From assembly GCA_937973685.1 (NCBI GenBank), contig CALJKJ010000005.1, forward strand, positions 1 to 11,292: a DNA stretch of 11,292 nucleotides. Reading direction: 5' to 3'. This DNA is from an uncultured Flavobacteriales bacterium. GTDB taxonomy: Bacteria > Bacteroidota > Bacteroidia > Flavobacteriales_D > Crocinitomicaceae. Positions 1 to 6,404 of this stretch are shown here, piece by piece (the first letter of the stretch is position 1; the number at the start of each line of letters is the position of its first letter). Position numbers and translations under genes: made by a program. The notes under the pieces were generated by a model that saw only the letters and a program-made list of their open reading frames with translations, did not search any database and was not told the DNA's origin.

Positions 1-2
1 AA

Positions 3-194
3 TGCAATACCGTTGCTGAAATTCTGCTGCAACGCTATGATTTATTTGCCAATCAAGGAATTGTCACACATGCAACCACCAATTTGAATGCCGATGAATT
101 GGAGGCAATTTATGGCGTCCGTGTGCGTTCACGCTTGCGTTCCATGTTCAACCTCATCTCTTTCCCTATTGATACGTGCGACAAACGCAAATGA
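3..194 (+). CDS. C-terminal end of a DnaC/IstB-like AAA+ ATPase (5' end outside window)
   Basis: The frame is open from the left edge and ends with TGA at 192-194, giving the last 63 residues of a protein. The stretch around QGIVTHATTNLNADEL, then YGVRVRSRLRSMFN and the basic end DKRK, resembles the sensor-1 and sensor-2/arginine region of the DnaC/IstB-type ATPases common in Bacteroidota, where they are annotated as helicase-loader-like ATPases. The Walker A and B motifs would lie upstream, outside the window, so the nucleotide-binding core cannot be checked. The stop overlaps the candidate ATG of the next gene (ATGA, 191-194), which suggests the two genes are co-transcribed and translationally coupled. 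Family assignment rests on a short tail and is moderate; that it is a real coding 3' end is more certain. Confidence 0.65.
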   Translation, partial: CNTVAEILLQRYDLFANQGIVTHATTNLNADELEAIYGVRVRSRLRSMFNLISFPIDTCDKRK

Positions 195-880
195 TAATCT
201 CAAATAACAATCAAAAAATGAAAACAAAACTCCCAAAACTCGACACGTCGAAAATCGTTCAAACACGTTTAAAAGAAACCCAATATTACCAGGAAGAATT
301 TCCCAAGAAACAAATCGTAATTCACCACACCGTTTCCAACGGAAACGCTAAAAATGTTATCGCTTGGTGGGGGAGTACCCCATCCCGCATTGGCGTTGCT
401 TTCGTTATCGATCGAGAAGGAATCATCCACCAATGTTTCAGTTCCAAACATTGGGCGCATCATTTAGGTATTAAATCGAAGAAAAATACGCAATTGAATC
501 AACAGTCCATTGGAATAGAATTATGCGCTTGGGGCTCATTAAAACGCAGTGATTTGAAGTCAGGTATTGTCGCACAATTCACCTCATCAACTGGAACAAT
601 CGTACCAACCAATGAAGTCATTCAATTAGAAAAGCCATTCAGAGGTTCAAAGTACTACCAAAAATACACTGACAAACAATTGAAAACACTGCAAATACTA
701 CTGAATTACCTATGCGAAACCTACAATATCCCTGTCACCTATAATTCCGATATGTGGGATTATTCAAGGGCAGCAATGAATGGCAGCCCTGGAATATGGA
801 CGCATGTTTCGTTTCGAAAAGACAAAAGCGATTGTTTCCCGCAGGAGGAGTTGGTTACTTTATTGAATAATTTAATGTGA
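191..880 (+). CDS. N-acetylmuramoyl-L-alanine amidase (Amidase_2 / PGRP fold)
   Basis: This is a zinc-dependent amidase that would cut the bond between N-acetylmuramic acid and L-alanine in peptidoglycan. From the ATG at 191 it is 229 residues. The family features are in order: VIHHT near residue 45 (first zinc histidine), an AFVIDREGIIHQ strand pair, HWAHHLG, NQQSIGIELC around residue 105, then THVSFRKDKSDCFP with H205 and C215 as the other expected zinc ligands. No signal peptide is visible, so it may act in the cytoplasm, be phage-derived, or leave the cell by lysis. The start is uncertain: GTG at 176, ATG at 191 (overlapping the upstream stop) and ATG at 218 (preceded by an A-rich tract) are all in frame. 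I prefer 191 because of the ATGA coupling; 218 is nearly as likely. Confidence 0.88.
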   Translation: MIISNNNQKMKTKLPKLDTSKIVQTRLKETQYYQEEFPKKQIVIHHTVSNGNAKNVIAWWGSTPSRIGVAFVIDREGIIHQCFSSKHWAHHLGIKSKKNTQLNQQSIGIELCAWGSLKRSDLKSGIVAQFTSSTGTIVPTNEVIQLEKPFRGSKYYQKYTDKQLKTLQILLNYLCETYNIPVTYNSDMWDYSRAAMNGSPGIWTHVSFRKDKSDCFPQEELVTLLNNLM

Positions 881-942
881 TTTTGGTAGTAAACAATTAT
901 TCTTTCATACTATTTTCTGTGTTTCATTTTTCACACGTAAAA

Positions 943-958
943 CATTTTTATAAAAATG
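943..958. terminator. Short palindrome between convergent genes, possible bidirectional terminator
   Basis: CATTTTTATAAAAATG is a perfect 16-bp palindrome that can fold as a 6-bp stem with a TATA loop. It lies between the stop of the amidase gene (880) and the stop of the convergent Fic gene (998). The stem is almost all A/T, so it would be a weak terminator. Confidence 0.3.
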
Positions 959-997
959 ATACGGAGGAAAATTAGTTACTTGTTTTTTCATAAAACC

Positions 998-2548
998 TTA
1001 ATTAATGTGTGCCACTGGAGTTCCCTTCATTCCTTCCTGAACCAACCACCCAACAAATTCAGCAAACGGTTGAATATTTTGTTCAACACTTGCTGTTTCC
1101 AAAGCTTTCATGTATCGGTCTCTTTCTTCCACAGGAATAACGGTCCACGGATAACCACCTGAAGCCAATAGGACATTCATTAAGAAACGAGCCATTCGTC
1201 CATTTCCATCCATATAAGAGTGAATAAAGACAAAAACAAAATGTCCCAAGACAGAACGCACTGCTGCATTTTCTTCATTTCGGATCAAATCAAACAATTC
1301 AGGCATCGCATCTCTTACCGCTTCTTTGTTCATCGGCACATGCATCGATCCTCCAATATATACTTGGTTGTTCCTATATCCTGCAAGATCAGAAGCTTTT
1401 AAGATACCGGAAGTAACACTTGGTGCAAACAATTCGCGGTACCAATCTCCATGATCATCGTCCAATACTTGCCCTGAATTCTCATTTTCCAATATGCGTT
1501 TTAGACTCTCACCAACTTGTTGTGTTGCCAACCAGTAACCTCTAGCGGCCATGGCATCGCGTTGTTTTTTATCTGCTTCATTTTCTGTGGGATCCCATTC
1601 ACCACTTCGAACGCGTTCTATGAGTGCTACGGAAACACGGTACCGTTCAATGGACAATGAATGGTAAGCATCTGTAACATAGATTTCTTTAACAGCTTTT
1701 AAGTAGTTCTCTTTATTTGAAGGTATTCCTGGAGCGCTTGGAAAGTGATCGATGACAACATTTCTCATGTGATGCCACATCAATCGTATGCGGTTCACAT
1801 AAGGAGACTTATCTCTTATGGACAATTCAACTGGGGGTTTATCTTCAAATGGATCAATTTCTCGCACATTGTAATCAGCCTTCTGCATGGTCTTCACAAT
1901 TTCATCGGCCAGCTTATCGCGTCCAATATTGCGAAATGCACCAGCCAATCTCCCTGCAATTGTCGTATGTCCTCCATCTAAAAGTAAACCAAGTACTTCA
2001 GATGCATCTGGAATCATCGCCAAAGCAGTGCGTAAATCCGTAGAATTTCGTATAAAAAAAGCGGGGGAACAATTCACCAAAGATGAAGCGAATGTCAACA
2101 TGCGAATACCTTCTTGCTCAATCACTTCTGCCTTTTCAGGTAATGTTGATTTCATTGTAAATAAAGACGTTCCGAAGGGAAAGTCCGTAATTGAATTGGT
2201 TCCATTCGTTGCACGAATAATCAGTTGGTGCGGTACCGTTAGGTTACCGACATGTAAAAGCAATGATTGTTCAGCTGAAATACAATAAGAATCACCATAG
2301 CGTTCAGCAAGGTAACGCGCGCAAAAATGCCAGTATGTAGCATACCAAGAAGTACTATCTCCTTGCCGTTCTTCTGGAGGCACGATAATGTACCAACCTT
2401 GAATCACTTGACGTATGAATCCATTGTCAGTGAGTCTTTCTCGGTTCACTCGGCTCAGTTCCGAAGTTTTAATTGCCACAATTCCCTTGTCTTGTAGCTT
2501 CTTTAATGCTTCTAGAGATTGTGCCAGTTTTTCTTGTGGTGTTGCCAT
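998..2548 (-). CDS. Fic-domain AMP-transferase with an AbiEi-like winged-helix N-terminus
   Basis: This is a 516-residue protein. The C-terminal half is a Fic domain, a fold that usually transfers AMP from ATP to a hydroxyl side chain of a target protein. The active loop is H443-S-Y-M-D447-GNGR451-MAR, close to the HPFx(D/E)GNGR consensus with Ser for Pro and Tyr for Phe. The flap is visible at VYIGGSMHVP (397-405). An inhibitory-helix candidate upstream of the Fic core, HSLSIER (296-302), fits [ST]xxxE, but Arg302 stands where family members normally have Gly or Asn. Residues about 5-135 (KGIVAIKTSELS, GFIRQVIQGWYIIVPP, SAEQSLLLHVG) resemble the winged-helix and following domain of AbiEi-type antitoxins, so the protein may bind DNA. 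The gene stands alone on the - strand and starts 17 bp from a tandem repeat array that is a plausible operator. Whether it acts as a toxin, regulator or housekeeping AMPylator is unknown. Confidence 0.9.
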   Translation of the reverse strand: MATPQEKLAQSLEALKKLQDKGIVAIKTSELSRVNRERLTDNGFIRQVIQGWYIIVPPEERQGDSTSWYATYWHFCARYLAERYGDSYCISAEQSLLLHVGNLTVPHQLIIRATNGTNSITDFPFGTSLFTMKSTLPEKAEVIEQEGIRMLTFASSLVNCSPAFFIRNSTDLRTALAMIPDASEVLGLLLDGGHTTIAGRLAGAFRNIGRDKLADEIVKTMQKADYNVREIDPFEDKPPVELSIRDKSPYVNRIRLMWHHMRNVVIDHFPSAPGIPSNKENYLKAVKEIYVTDAYHSLSIERYRVSVALIERVRSGEWDPTENEADKKQRDAMAARGYWLATQQVGESLKRILENENSGQVLDDDHGDWYRELFAPSVTSGILKASDLAGYRNNQVYIGGSMHVPMNKEAVRDAMPELFDLIRNEENAAVRSVLGHFVFVFIHSYMDGNGRMARFLMNVLLASGGYPWTVIPVEERDRYMKALETASVEQNIQPFAEFVGWLVQEGMKGTPVAHIN

Positions 2549-2564
2549 GTTTACTGCATGTTGT

Positions 2565-2684
2565 TTCGTACAATGTTTATACTTCTGCGTTGTACGAATA
2601 TTATATTTTTATGTCGCGCGATAGTTATACTTATATGTTGTATAAATAGTATACTTTCGTGTTGTGCAAATATTATACTTTTAT
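2565..2684. repeat. Five tandem degenerate 24-bp repeats upstream of the Fic gene (operator candidate)
   Basis: The heptamer TATACTT (TATATTT in one copy) starts at 2578, 2602, 2626, 2650 and 2674, exactly 24 bp apart each time. Each 24-bp unit begins with a block close to GTTGTACAAATA, whose TTGTACAA core is palindromic, followed by a TA-rich block. Units start at 2565, 2589, 2613, 2637 and 2661; the outer and third copies are the most degenerate. A sixth, very weak copy may run over the Fic start codon from 2541. The array fills the Fic leader and overlaps the promoter candidate, so repeated operators for the Fic protein's own N-terminal domain are the simplest reading. A spacing near 2.3 helical turns puts successive sites on different DNA faces. 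Confidence 0.85.
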
Positions 2685-2698
2685 GCTTATAAAACAAA
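2667..2698 (-). promoter_or_regulatory. Candidate Bacteroidota-type promoter of the Fic gene
   Basis: On the - strand, TTTG (2698-2695) is followed after 20 bp by AATATTTG (2674-2667). The Bacteroidota sigma-A consensus is TTTG, about 19-21 bp, then TAnnTTTG, so only one base deviates. The -7 element lies inside the most distal 24-bp repeat, and the other four repeats would be in the transcribed leader, an arrangement suited to repression. Confidence 0.4.
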
Positions 2699-2728
2699 TA
2701 TCCAAACTTTTTAAGGATAAATTACGGG

Positions 2729-2839
2729 TTATTTATGGTATAAAAAAGGGATAAAGAAACTGAAAAGCGACCATCCTGCCCATCTTAAACTCACATCAAA
2801 AAAGGCTTCTTTTTTGCCTTCTCTTTCGTTGCAAACCAT
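2729..2839 (-). CDS. 36-codon ORF upstream of the Fic promoter, possibly part of a dispersed repeat
   Basis: ATG at 2839-2837 opens a frame that ends with TAA at 2731-2729. The peptide starts MVCNEREGKKEAFFDVSLRW and continues aromatic and hydrophobic (WAGWSLFSFFIPFLYHK). I know no function for it. Its composition is unlike the AT-rich, featureless sequence to the right. It contains an internal inverted repeat, AAAAAAG-GCTT-CTTTTTT (2798-2815), alternatively AAGGC (2802-2806) with GCCTT (2816-2820). It might be a genuine small protein, a relic of a gene end, or a copy of a genome-wide intergenic repeat; I lean towards one of the last two. Confidence 0.25.
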   Translation of the reverse strand: MVCNEREGKKEAFFDVSLRWAGWSLFSFFIPFLYHK

Positions 2840-3214
2840 TCAATTTAGCTTCATTTATTAGTACTTTTTCTAAAAATGATGCATTTCAGTCAATTTAATG
2901 GAATAATTCTTTTTCATAATATGTAGACATGGTTAATTTCATTCTTTCATATTAACACAATCTGTTTCAATAATTATGGGGAGCTATAATTTTCTACAGA
3001 ATAATCTAAATTTTAAAAGTTATAATATATAACAACTCAACTATTTTAAACCAACCGGTGAATGAGGTACTCAAAGTTAAGGAAGGTCTTATTTTTATAA
3101 TTGTATAACTATACTTGATCATTAGATTACCAATATTGATAGAGAACGGCCAAAGCTTTTGAACTTTTCTATAATACTTTACATACTAAGATAACAATTA
3201 AATTAAATAATACT
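2840..3214. other. Intergenic region upstream of the TIR/SLOG operon, no gene seen
   Basis: No convincing coding frame, tRNA or known repeat is seen here. The stretch is very AT-rich and must hold the promoter of the + strand TIR operon, but I found no full TTTG / TAnnTTTG pair. The nearest match is TATACTTG at 3110-3117, one base off the -7 consensus and without a fitting -33 element. The region may hold degenerate remains of an insertion boundary, which cannot be judged by eye. Confidence 0.4.
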
Positions 3215-3313
3215 ATGGCAAATACTAACCACCTAGAAATTAAAACATTTAGCAATAGTCCAGCTAATAAAAGAAATAAACTTTTAGCATTAGAAATTGG
3301 ACGAAATTTCTGA
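3215..3313 (+). CDS. Possible 32-aa leader peptide or small first gene of the TIR operon
   Basis: ATG at 3215-3217 follows an A-rich tract and opens a frame of 32 codons ending in TGA at 3311-3313, 20 bp before the first TIR gene. The peptide begins MANTNHLEIKTFSNSPANKR and ends LALEIGRNF. It is polar and slightly basic, with no signal peptide, and I recognise no family. Its strand, position and spacing fit a first cistron of the operon, but an ORF this short can occur by chance in such AT-rich DNA. The hydrophobic ORF on the opposite strand across this region looks like a shadow. Confidence 0.35.
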   Translation: MANTNHLEIKTFSNSPANKRNKLLALEIGRNF

Positions 3314-3333
3314 ATTAATAAAAACGAATTAAA

Positions 3334-3870
3334 ATGGGAAGAAAAGTAAGAAATTGCTTTGTCAGTTATCATCACGACTATGATCAAGAATACCTATACG
3401 AATTGCGCAGAATTAAAGAAGGCATGAAAATTTCAGATCATTCTATGAAAGATGACATTGGACACTTATCAGATGATATAATTTATAAGAAAATTCGTGA
3501 GAAAATGCGAAATTGTTCAGTTACAATTGTTCTTATCGGTAGTGAAACAGGTCATAGAAAATGGATTGATTGGGAGTTGTGGGCTTCGTTGAGAGGCTAC
3601 ACACATCCGACTGACCCAAGAAAATCATTCAAACCTAATGGTCTGTTGGTAATTTATTTGCCTGGCTCAAATCATTCTGTTCCTGATAGATTGCAAGACA
3701 ATATTGATAGTGGATATGCTGTGTCGATGAAATGGAAAAATATGGAACGCGATTTTGAAAGCAAGGTTAATTATGCGTATTGGAAAAGAATGAATGCAAC
3801 TAATTTGATACGAAATTCAAGAACAAAAACAAGCCGGAACAACTTTAGTTTTCTGGGAATAAAAATTTAA
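3334..3870 (+). CDS. ThsB-like TIR protein (DUF1863 / MTH538 TIR-like fold), TIR-1
   Basis: This 178-residue single-domain protein belongs to the TIR-like DUF1863 family, which includes ThsB of Thoeris defence. ThsB-type proteins sense infection and turn NAD+ into a cyclic ADP-ribose-type signal. Visible features are the first strand CFVSYHH (8-14), a D39-D40-I box, the core strand VTIVLIGSET (63-72), then R75-K-W77-I-D-W80-E81. E81 aligns with the catalytic glutamate of ThsB-type proteins. The motif PDRLQDNIDSGYA follows at 117-129 and recurs in the third TIR protein of the operon. The ATG at 3334 is preceded by AATTAAA, and the next gene begins 3 bp after the stop. There is no signal peptide or membrane segment, so the protein should be cytoplasmic. 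Domain call is strong; the immune role is by family and context. Confidence 0.88.
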   Translation: MGRKVRNCFVSYHHDYDQEYLYELRRIKEGMKISDHSMKDDIGHLSDDIIYKKIREKMRNCSVTIVLIGSETGHRKWIDWELWASLRGYTHPTDPRKSFKPNGLLVIYLPGSNHSVPDRLQDNIDSGYAVSMKWKNMERDFESKVNYAYWKRMNATNLIRNSRTKTSRNNFSFLGIKI

Positions 3871-3873
3871 AAT

Positions 3874-4437
3874 ATGGCAGGAATTAACCGACTTCACTCA
3901 CTTCAAAAATTTGAAAGCAGATCAACTTTCTTAGCATTAGGAGTTAAGTGTGTGTTTTTATCTCATCAGAAAGCAGATGGAAAAGAAGCAAAAAAAATCG
4001 CAGACTACTTATTGAGTTTAGATATTGATGTATACTTTGATGAGTACGATAAAGAACTGATAAGTCACCACCAGTCAAATAACCCTTTAAAAGTAACAGA
4101 GTCAATTCTTAAAGGAATTAATAATAGTACACACATGTTGGTTTTGGTTTCTCCAAGTACTATCAAATCACAATGGGTGCCGTTTGAAATCGGTTATGGA
4201 TATGGTAAAACTGATTTATCAATTATTTGTTTGAGTGGAATTCCAAAAGGTGGTTTGCCTGAATATATTAGAACTGCAAAAATTATTCGTGATCTAAATG
4301 ATTTAGATTCACTAATTCCAAGACTGACAAACTCAAATGTGACCTTGCTTAAGGAGCAGAGAAAGCTTTTTAGTTATGAAGATATCAACCACCCATTGCG
4401 TTTTGTTTTGGATGTTTTAATTAATGATCAATATTAA
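3874..4437 (+). CDS. TIR-domain protein (TIR_2-like), TIR-2
   Basis: This 187-residue protein has a classical bacterial TIR fold, distinct from the DUF1863 proteins on both sides. Residues 25-35 (KCVFLSHQKAD) form strand A and the following loop, VYFDEYD (53-59) is the strand before the BB loop, STHMLVLVSPSTIKSQW (85-101) is the core strand, and W101-V-P-F-E105-I-G holds the expected NADase glutamate. A short C-terminal helical part follows. TIR domains of this kind hydrolyse or cyclise NAD+, so it may make a signal or deplete NAD+. It is 3 bp downstream of TIR-1 and 4 bp upstream of TIR-3, so all three are surely co-transcribed. A scaffold role cannot be excluded, although the catalytic glutamate is kept. 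Confidence 0.88.
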   Translation: MAGINRLHSLQKFESRSTFLALGVKCVFLSHQKADGKEAKKIADYLLSLDIDVYFDEYDKELISHHQSNNPLKVTESILKGINNSTHMLVLVSPSTIKSQWVPFEIGYGYGKTDLSIICLSGIPKGGLPEYIRTAKIIRDLNDLDSLIPRLTNSNVTLLKEQRKLFSYEDINHPLRFVLDVLINDQY

Positions 4438-4441
4438 AAAA

Positions 4442-5227
4442 ATGAGCACTAATATAGAATACGGGATTTCAAAAATTTCATTGGGATTGAATGGATTAAT
4501 TGAAACAATAATTGCACATGAGGTGCAGGGAGACACAATGATGGAAGGAATTGAAAGGAATCGATCATGGCTCGTGATTAATCAAATTCTAAGGAAATCA
4601 ATCTTCACAATTAAAAAGGACCGGTTTGGTTATTGGGTACCAATCAAACCAGTAATTTATGAGAATAATTACTTTAAATGGTATGGACCAGTTCCAAAAA
4701 ATTTACCTAAAAGAAAAACCTTCGTTAGCTTCTACCATAATGATGACGAGGAAAAAAGAAAAGAATTTGATTTTTTCTTTGATGATCTGTTTATAAGTAA
4801 ATCAGTTCATGATGGTGATATAAATCCTGAAAACAGTGATCCATATATTAAATCTCTAATTCAAAAGGGATATTTGAATGATACAACTGTTCAAGTTGTT
4901 TTAGTTGGTCCAAACACAAAATGTCGAAAGCATGTGGATTGGGAGATTTACGGCGCTCTCGATTTCAAAGTCGGCGACAAATACGCTGGTTTGTTAGGTT
5001 TACTTTTACCTACTCATCCAGATTTTGGAAAAAATGAATATGATCCAAATTTATTACCGAAAAGATTGGCTGAAAATGTAAAAAGTGGATATGCCATTCT
5101 CAAGGACTGGACAGAAGACAGACAAAAAATGCAAAACTACATAGAAGAGGCAATTGCAAATAGATCTAATTCGGATCAAATTGAAAACAAAACTATTCCA
5201 CAAATGAAAATAGATACTTGCTCATGA
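4442..5227 (+). CDS. ThsB-like TIR protein with ~90-residue N-terminal extension (DUF1863), TIR-3
   Basis: From the ATG at 4442 this is 261 residues. An earlier in-frame start at 4424 would overlap TIR-2, but 4442 is better placed, 4 bp after the TIR-2 stop behind an A-run. Residues 1-90 form an extension absent from TIR-1 (MSTNIEYGISKISLGLNGL, then basic and aromatic stretches up to WYGPVPKNLPKR); I do not recognise it. The DUF1863 domain follows: KTFVSFYHNDDE (92-103), VHDGDI (122-127), TVQVVLVGPNTKCRKH (149-164) and V165-D-W167-E168 with the expected catalytic glutamate. LPKRLAENVKSGYAILKDW (205-223) matches a motif in TIR-1, indicating a shared ancestor. The extension could bind a phage product or a partner, giving this copy another trigger. 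The stop overlaps the next start (ATGA, 5224-5227). Confidence 0.87.
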   Translation: MSTNIEYGISKISLGLNGLIETIIAHEVQGDTMMEGIERNRSWLVINQILRKSIFTIKKDRFGYWVPIKPVIYENNYFKWYGPVPKNLPKRKTFVSFYHNDDEEKRKEFDFFFDDLFISKSVHDGDINPENSDPYIKSLIQKGYLNDTTVQVVLVGPNTKCRKHVDWEIYGALDFKVGDKYAGLLGLLLPTHPDFGKNEYDPNLLPKRLAENVKSGYAILKDWTEDRQKMQNYIEEAIANRSNSDQIENKTIPQMKIDTCS

Positions 5228-6402
5228 AATACAAAAGCCCACTAAGCATATATGTAGTTTGGCATCCTGATTTTGAATCAGGAGAGAAATTTGCAAACGA
5301 GGTATTCTCTACTTTTTGTAGAGATATAAAGCATCCTTTTTCAAGAGGAATTGGCGTCCCTGTATTCTTTCGTTCAGAGTTTTCAGAGGGAAGTAATAGG
5401 CCAATTGCGATTCCTTATAAAGAAAGTGATAAGAATGCAGTTGTTATAATCATAGATGATAAAATGTTTGAAAGTGATGATTGGCGTTCTTACGTTCGAG
5501 ACATAGCCAAGGAAATCCCAAATAATACCCGAATTTTCCCTATAGCAATTTCACAATACTCTTATTTTATTGATGAAAAAGAGTTATCGAAAAATCAATT
5601 TATCCGAGCCGAAGAAATAATAGGAACCGATGAAACTGATAAATTTATAAATCAGTGGGATATGATTCGCAAGAGATTGTTACATGATGTTTCAAGGCAA
5701 TTATTGAATCTTTCATCCTATTCTGACGCATTAAAAACTGATGATCCACCAGTGAAGTTGTTTTTAAGTCATGCCAAGAAAGATGGCGAATCATTGGCTA
5801 TAAAATTTCGCGACTATATTAGATCTAATACAAAATTGAATACTTTTTTTGACGCTAATGATATTGCTGATGGCCATAACTTTGAAATACAAATTAAAGA
5901 TAATGCCGAAAATTCTGCTCTCGTAGTTTTTCATTCTGATGAGTATTCCAATCGTGAATGGTGTCGAATTGAGATTATAACGGCAAAACGTTTTTTAGCT
6001 CCGATTGTCTTAGTTCATGATATTAAGAAAGGTGAAAGGCGAAGTTTTCCTTATATGGGGAATTCTCCAACTATAAAATGGGATAATAATATTGATGAAA
6101 TCATTGAACTAACGTTGATTCAAGTTCTTAATAAATATTTCAATGAATCTAAATTAAGGAAAGAAGTTATTCAATATAAACTTGAGGATAGTTACTCATT
6201 TTTACTGTTACCTAAACCACCTGAACTATTCAACTATATTGATATAGAGAGAATGAAAAAAGCAAATAAAGAAAATGAAAAACCCTATTTAGTATTATAT
6301 CCTGACCCACCCTTAGGCTATGAAGAACTAAGACTTTTAAATGATGTTGACGAAAACATTGAATTTATAACACCTATTCTTTTACCCTCTTATTTAAAGT
6401 AA
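5224..6402 (+). CDS. Tandem TIR protein with degenerate N-terminal and intact second TIR domain, TIR-4
   Basis: This 392-residue protein starts at the ATG overlapping the TIR-3 stop. Residues about 7-110 (SIYVVWHPDFESG, VPVFFRSEF, NAVVIIIDDKMF, DDWRSYVRDI) look like a TIR-type alpha/beta fold in which the usual WxxxE glutamate is missing. Residues 177-300 are a clear TIR domain: VKLFLSHAKKDGESLA, FFDANDIADG (208-217, BB-loop region), ALVVFHSDEYSNREW and W246-C-R-I-E250 with the catalytic glutamate. The C-terminal ~85 residues contain LLPKPPELF (328-336) and VLYPDPPLGYEEL (357-369), a proline-rich conserved-looking module of unknown function. The N-terminal domain may be regulatory or bind ligand while the second is the NADase. 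The gene ends 2 bp before the SLOG gene. Confidence 0.85.
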   Translation: MKYKSPLSIYVVWHPDFESGEKFANEVFSTFCRDIKHPFSRGIGVPVFFRSEFSEGSNRPIAIPYKESDKNAVVIIIDDKMFESDDWRSYVRDIAKEIPNNTRIFPIAISQYSYFIDEKELSKNQFIRAEEIIGTDETDKFINQWDMIRKRLLHDVSRQLLNLSSYSDALKTDDPPVKLFLSHAKKDGESLAIKFRDYIRSNTKLNTFFDANDIADGHNFEIQIKDNAENSALVVFHSDEYSNREWCRIEIITAKRFLAPIVLVHDIKKGERRSFPYMGNSPTIKWDNNIDEIIELTLIQVLNKYFNESKLRKEVIQYKLEDSYSFLLLPKPPELFNYIDIERMKKANKENEKPYLVLYPDPPLGYEELRLLNDVDENIEFITPILLPSYLK

Positions 6403-6404
6403 TT

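Noticed and set aside
1887..2288. 133-codon + strand ORF inside the Fic gene (also smaller ones at 1220-1402, 1745-1981, 1849-2043)
   Set aside because: They lie antisense to a well-supported Fic gene, have no domain features and low-complexity composition; they are shadows of the real frame.
2565..2684. CRISPR array
   Set aside because: The units are contiguous with no unique spacers, are degenerate, and no cas genes are near; they fit operator repeats instead.
3151..3182. Promoter for the TIR operon with TTTG at 3158 and TACTTTAC at 3175
   Set aside because: Spacing is only 13 bp and the -7 element matches poorly, so it does not meet the Bacteroidota consensus.
3169..3387. 72-codon hydrophobic - strand ORF that could look like a membrane peptide
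   Set aside because: It overlaps the start of TIR-1 on the other strand, and hydrophobic antisense frames are expected opposite AT-rich lysine/asparagine-rich sequence.
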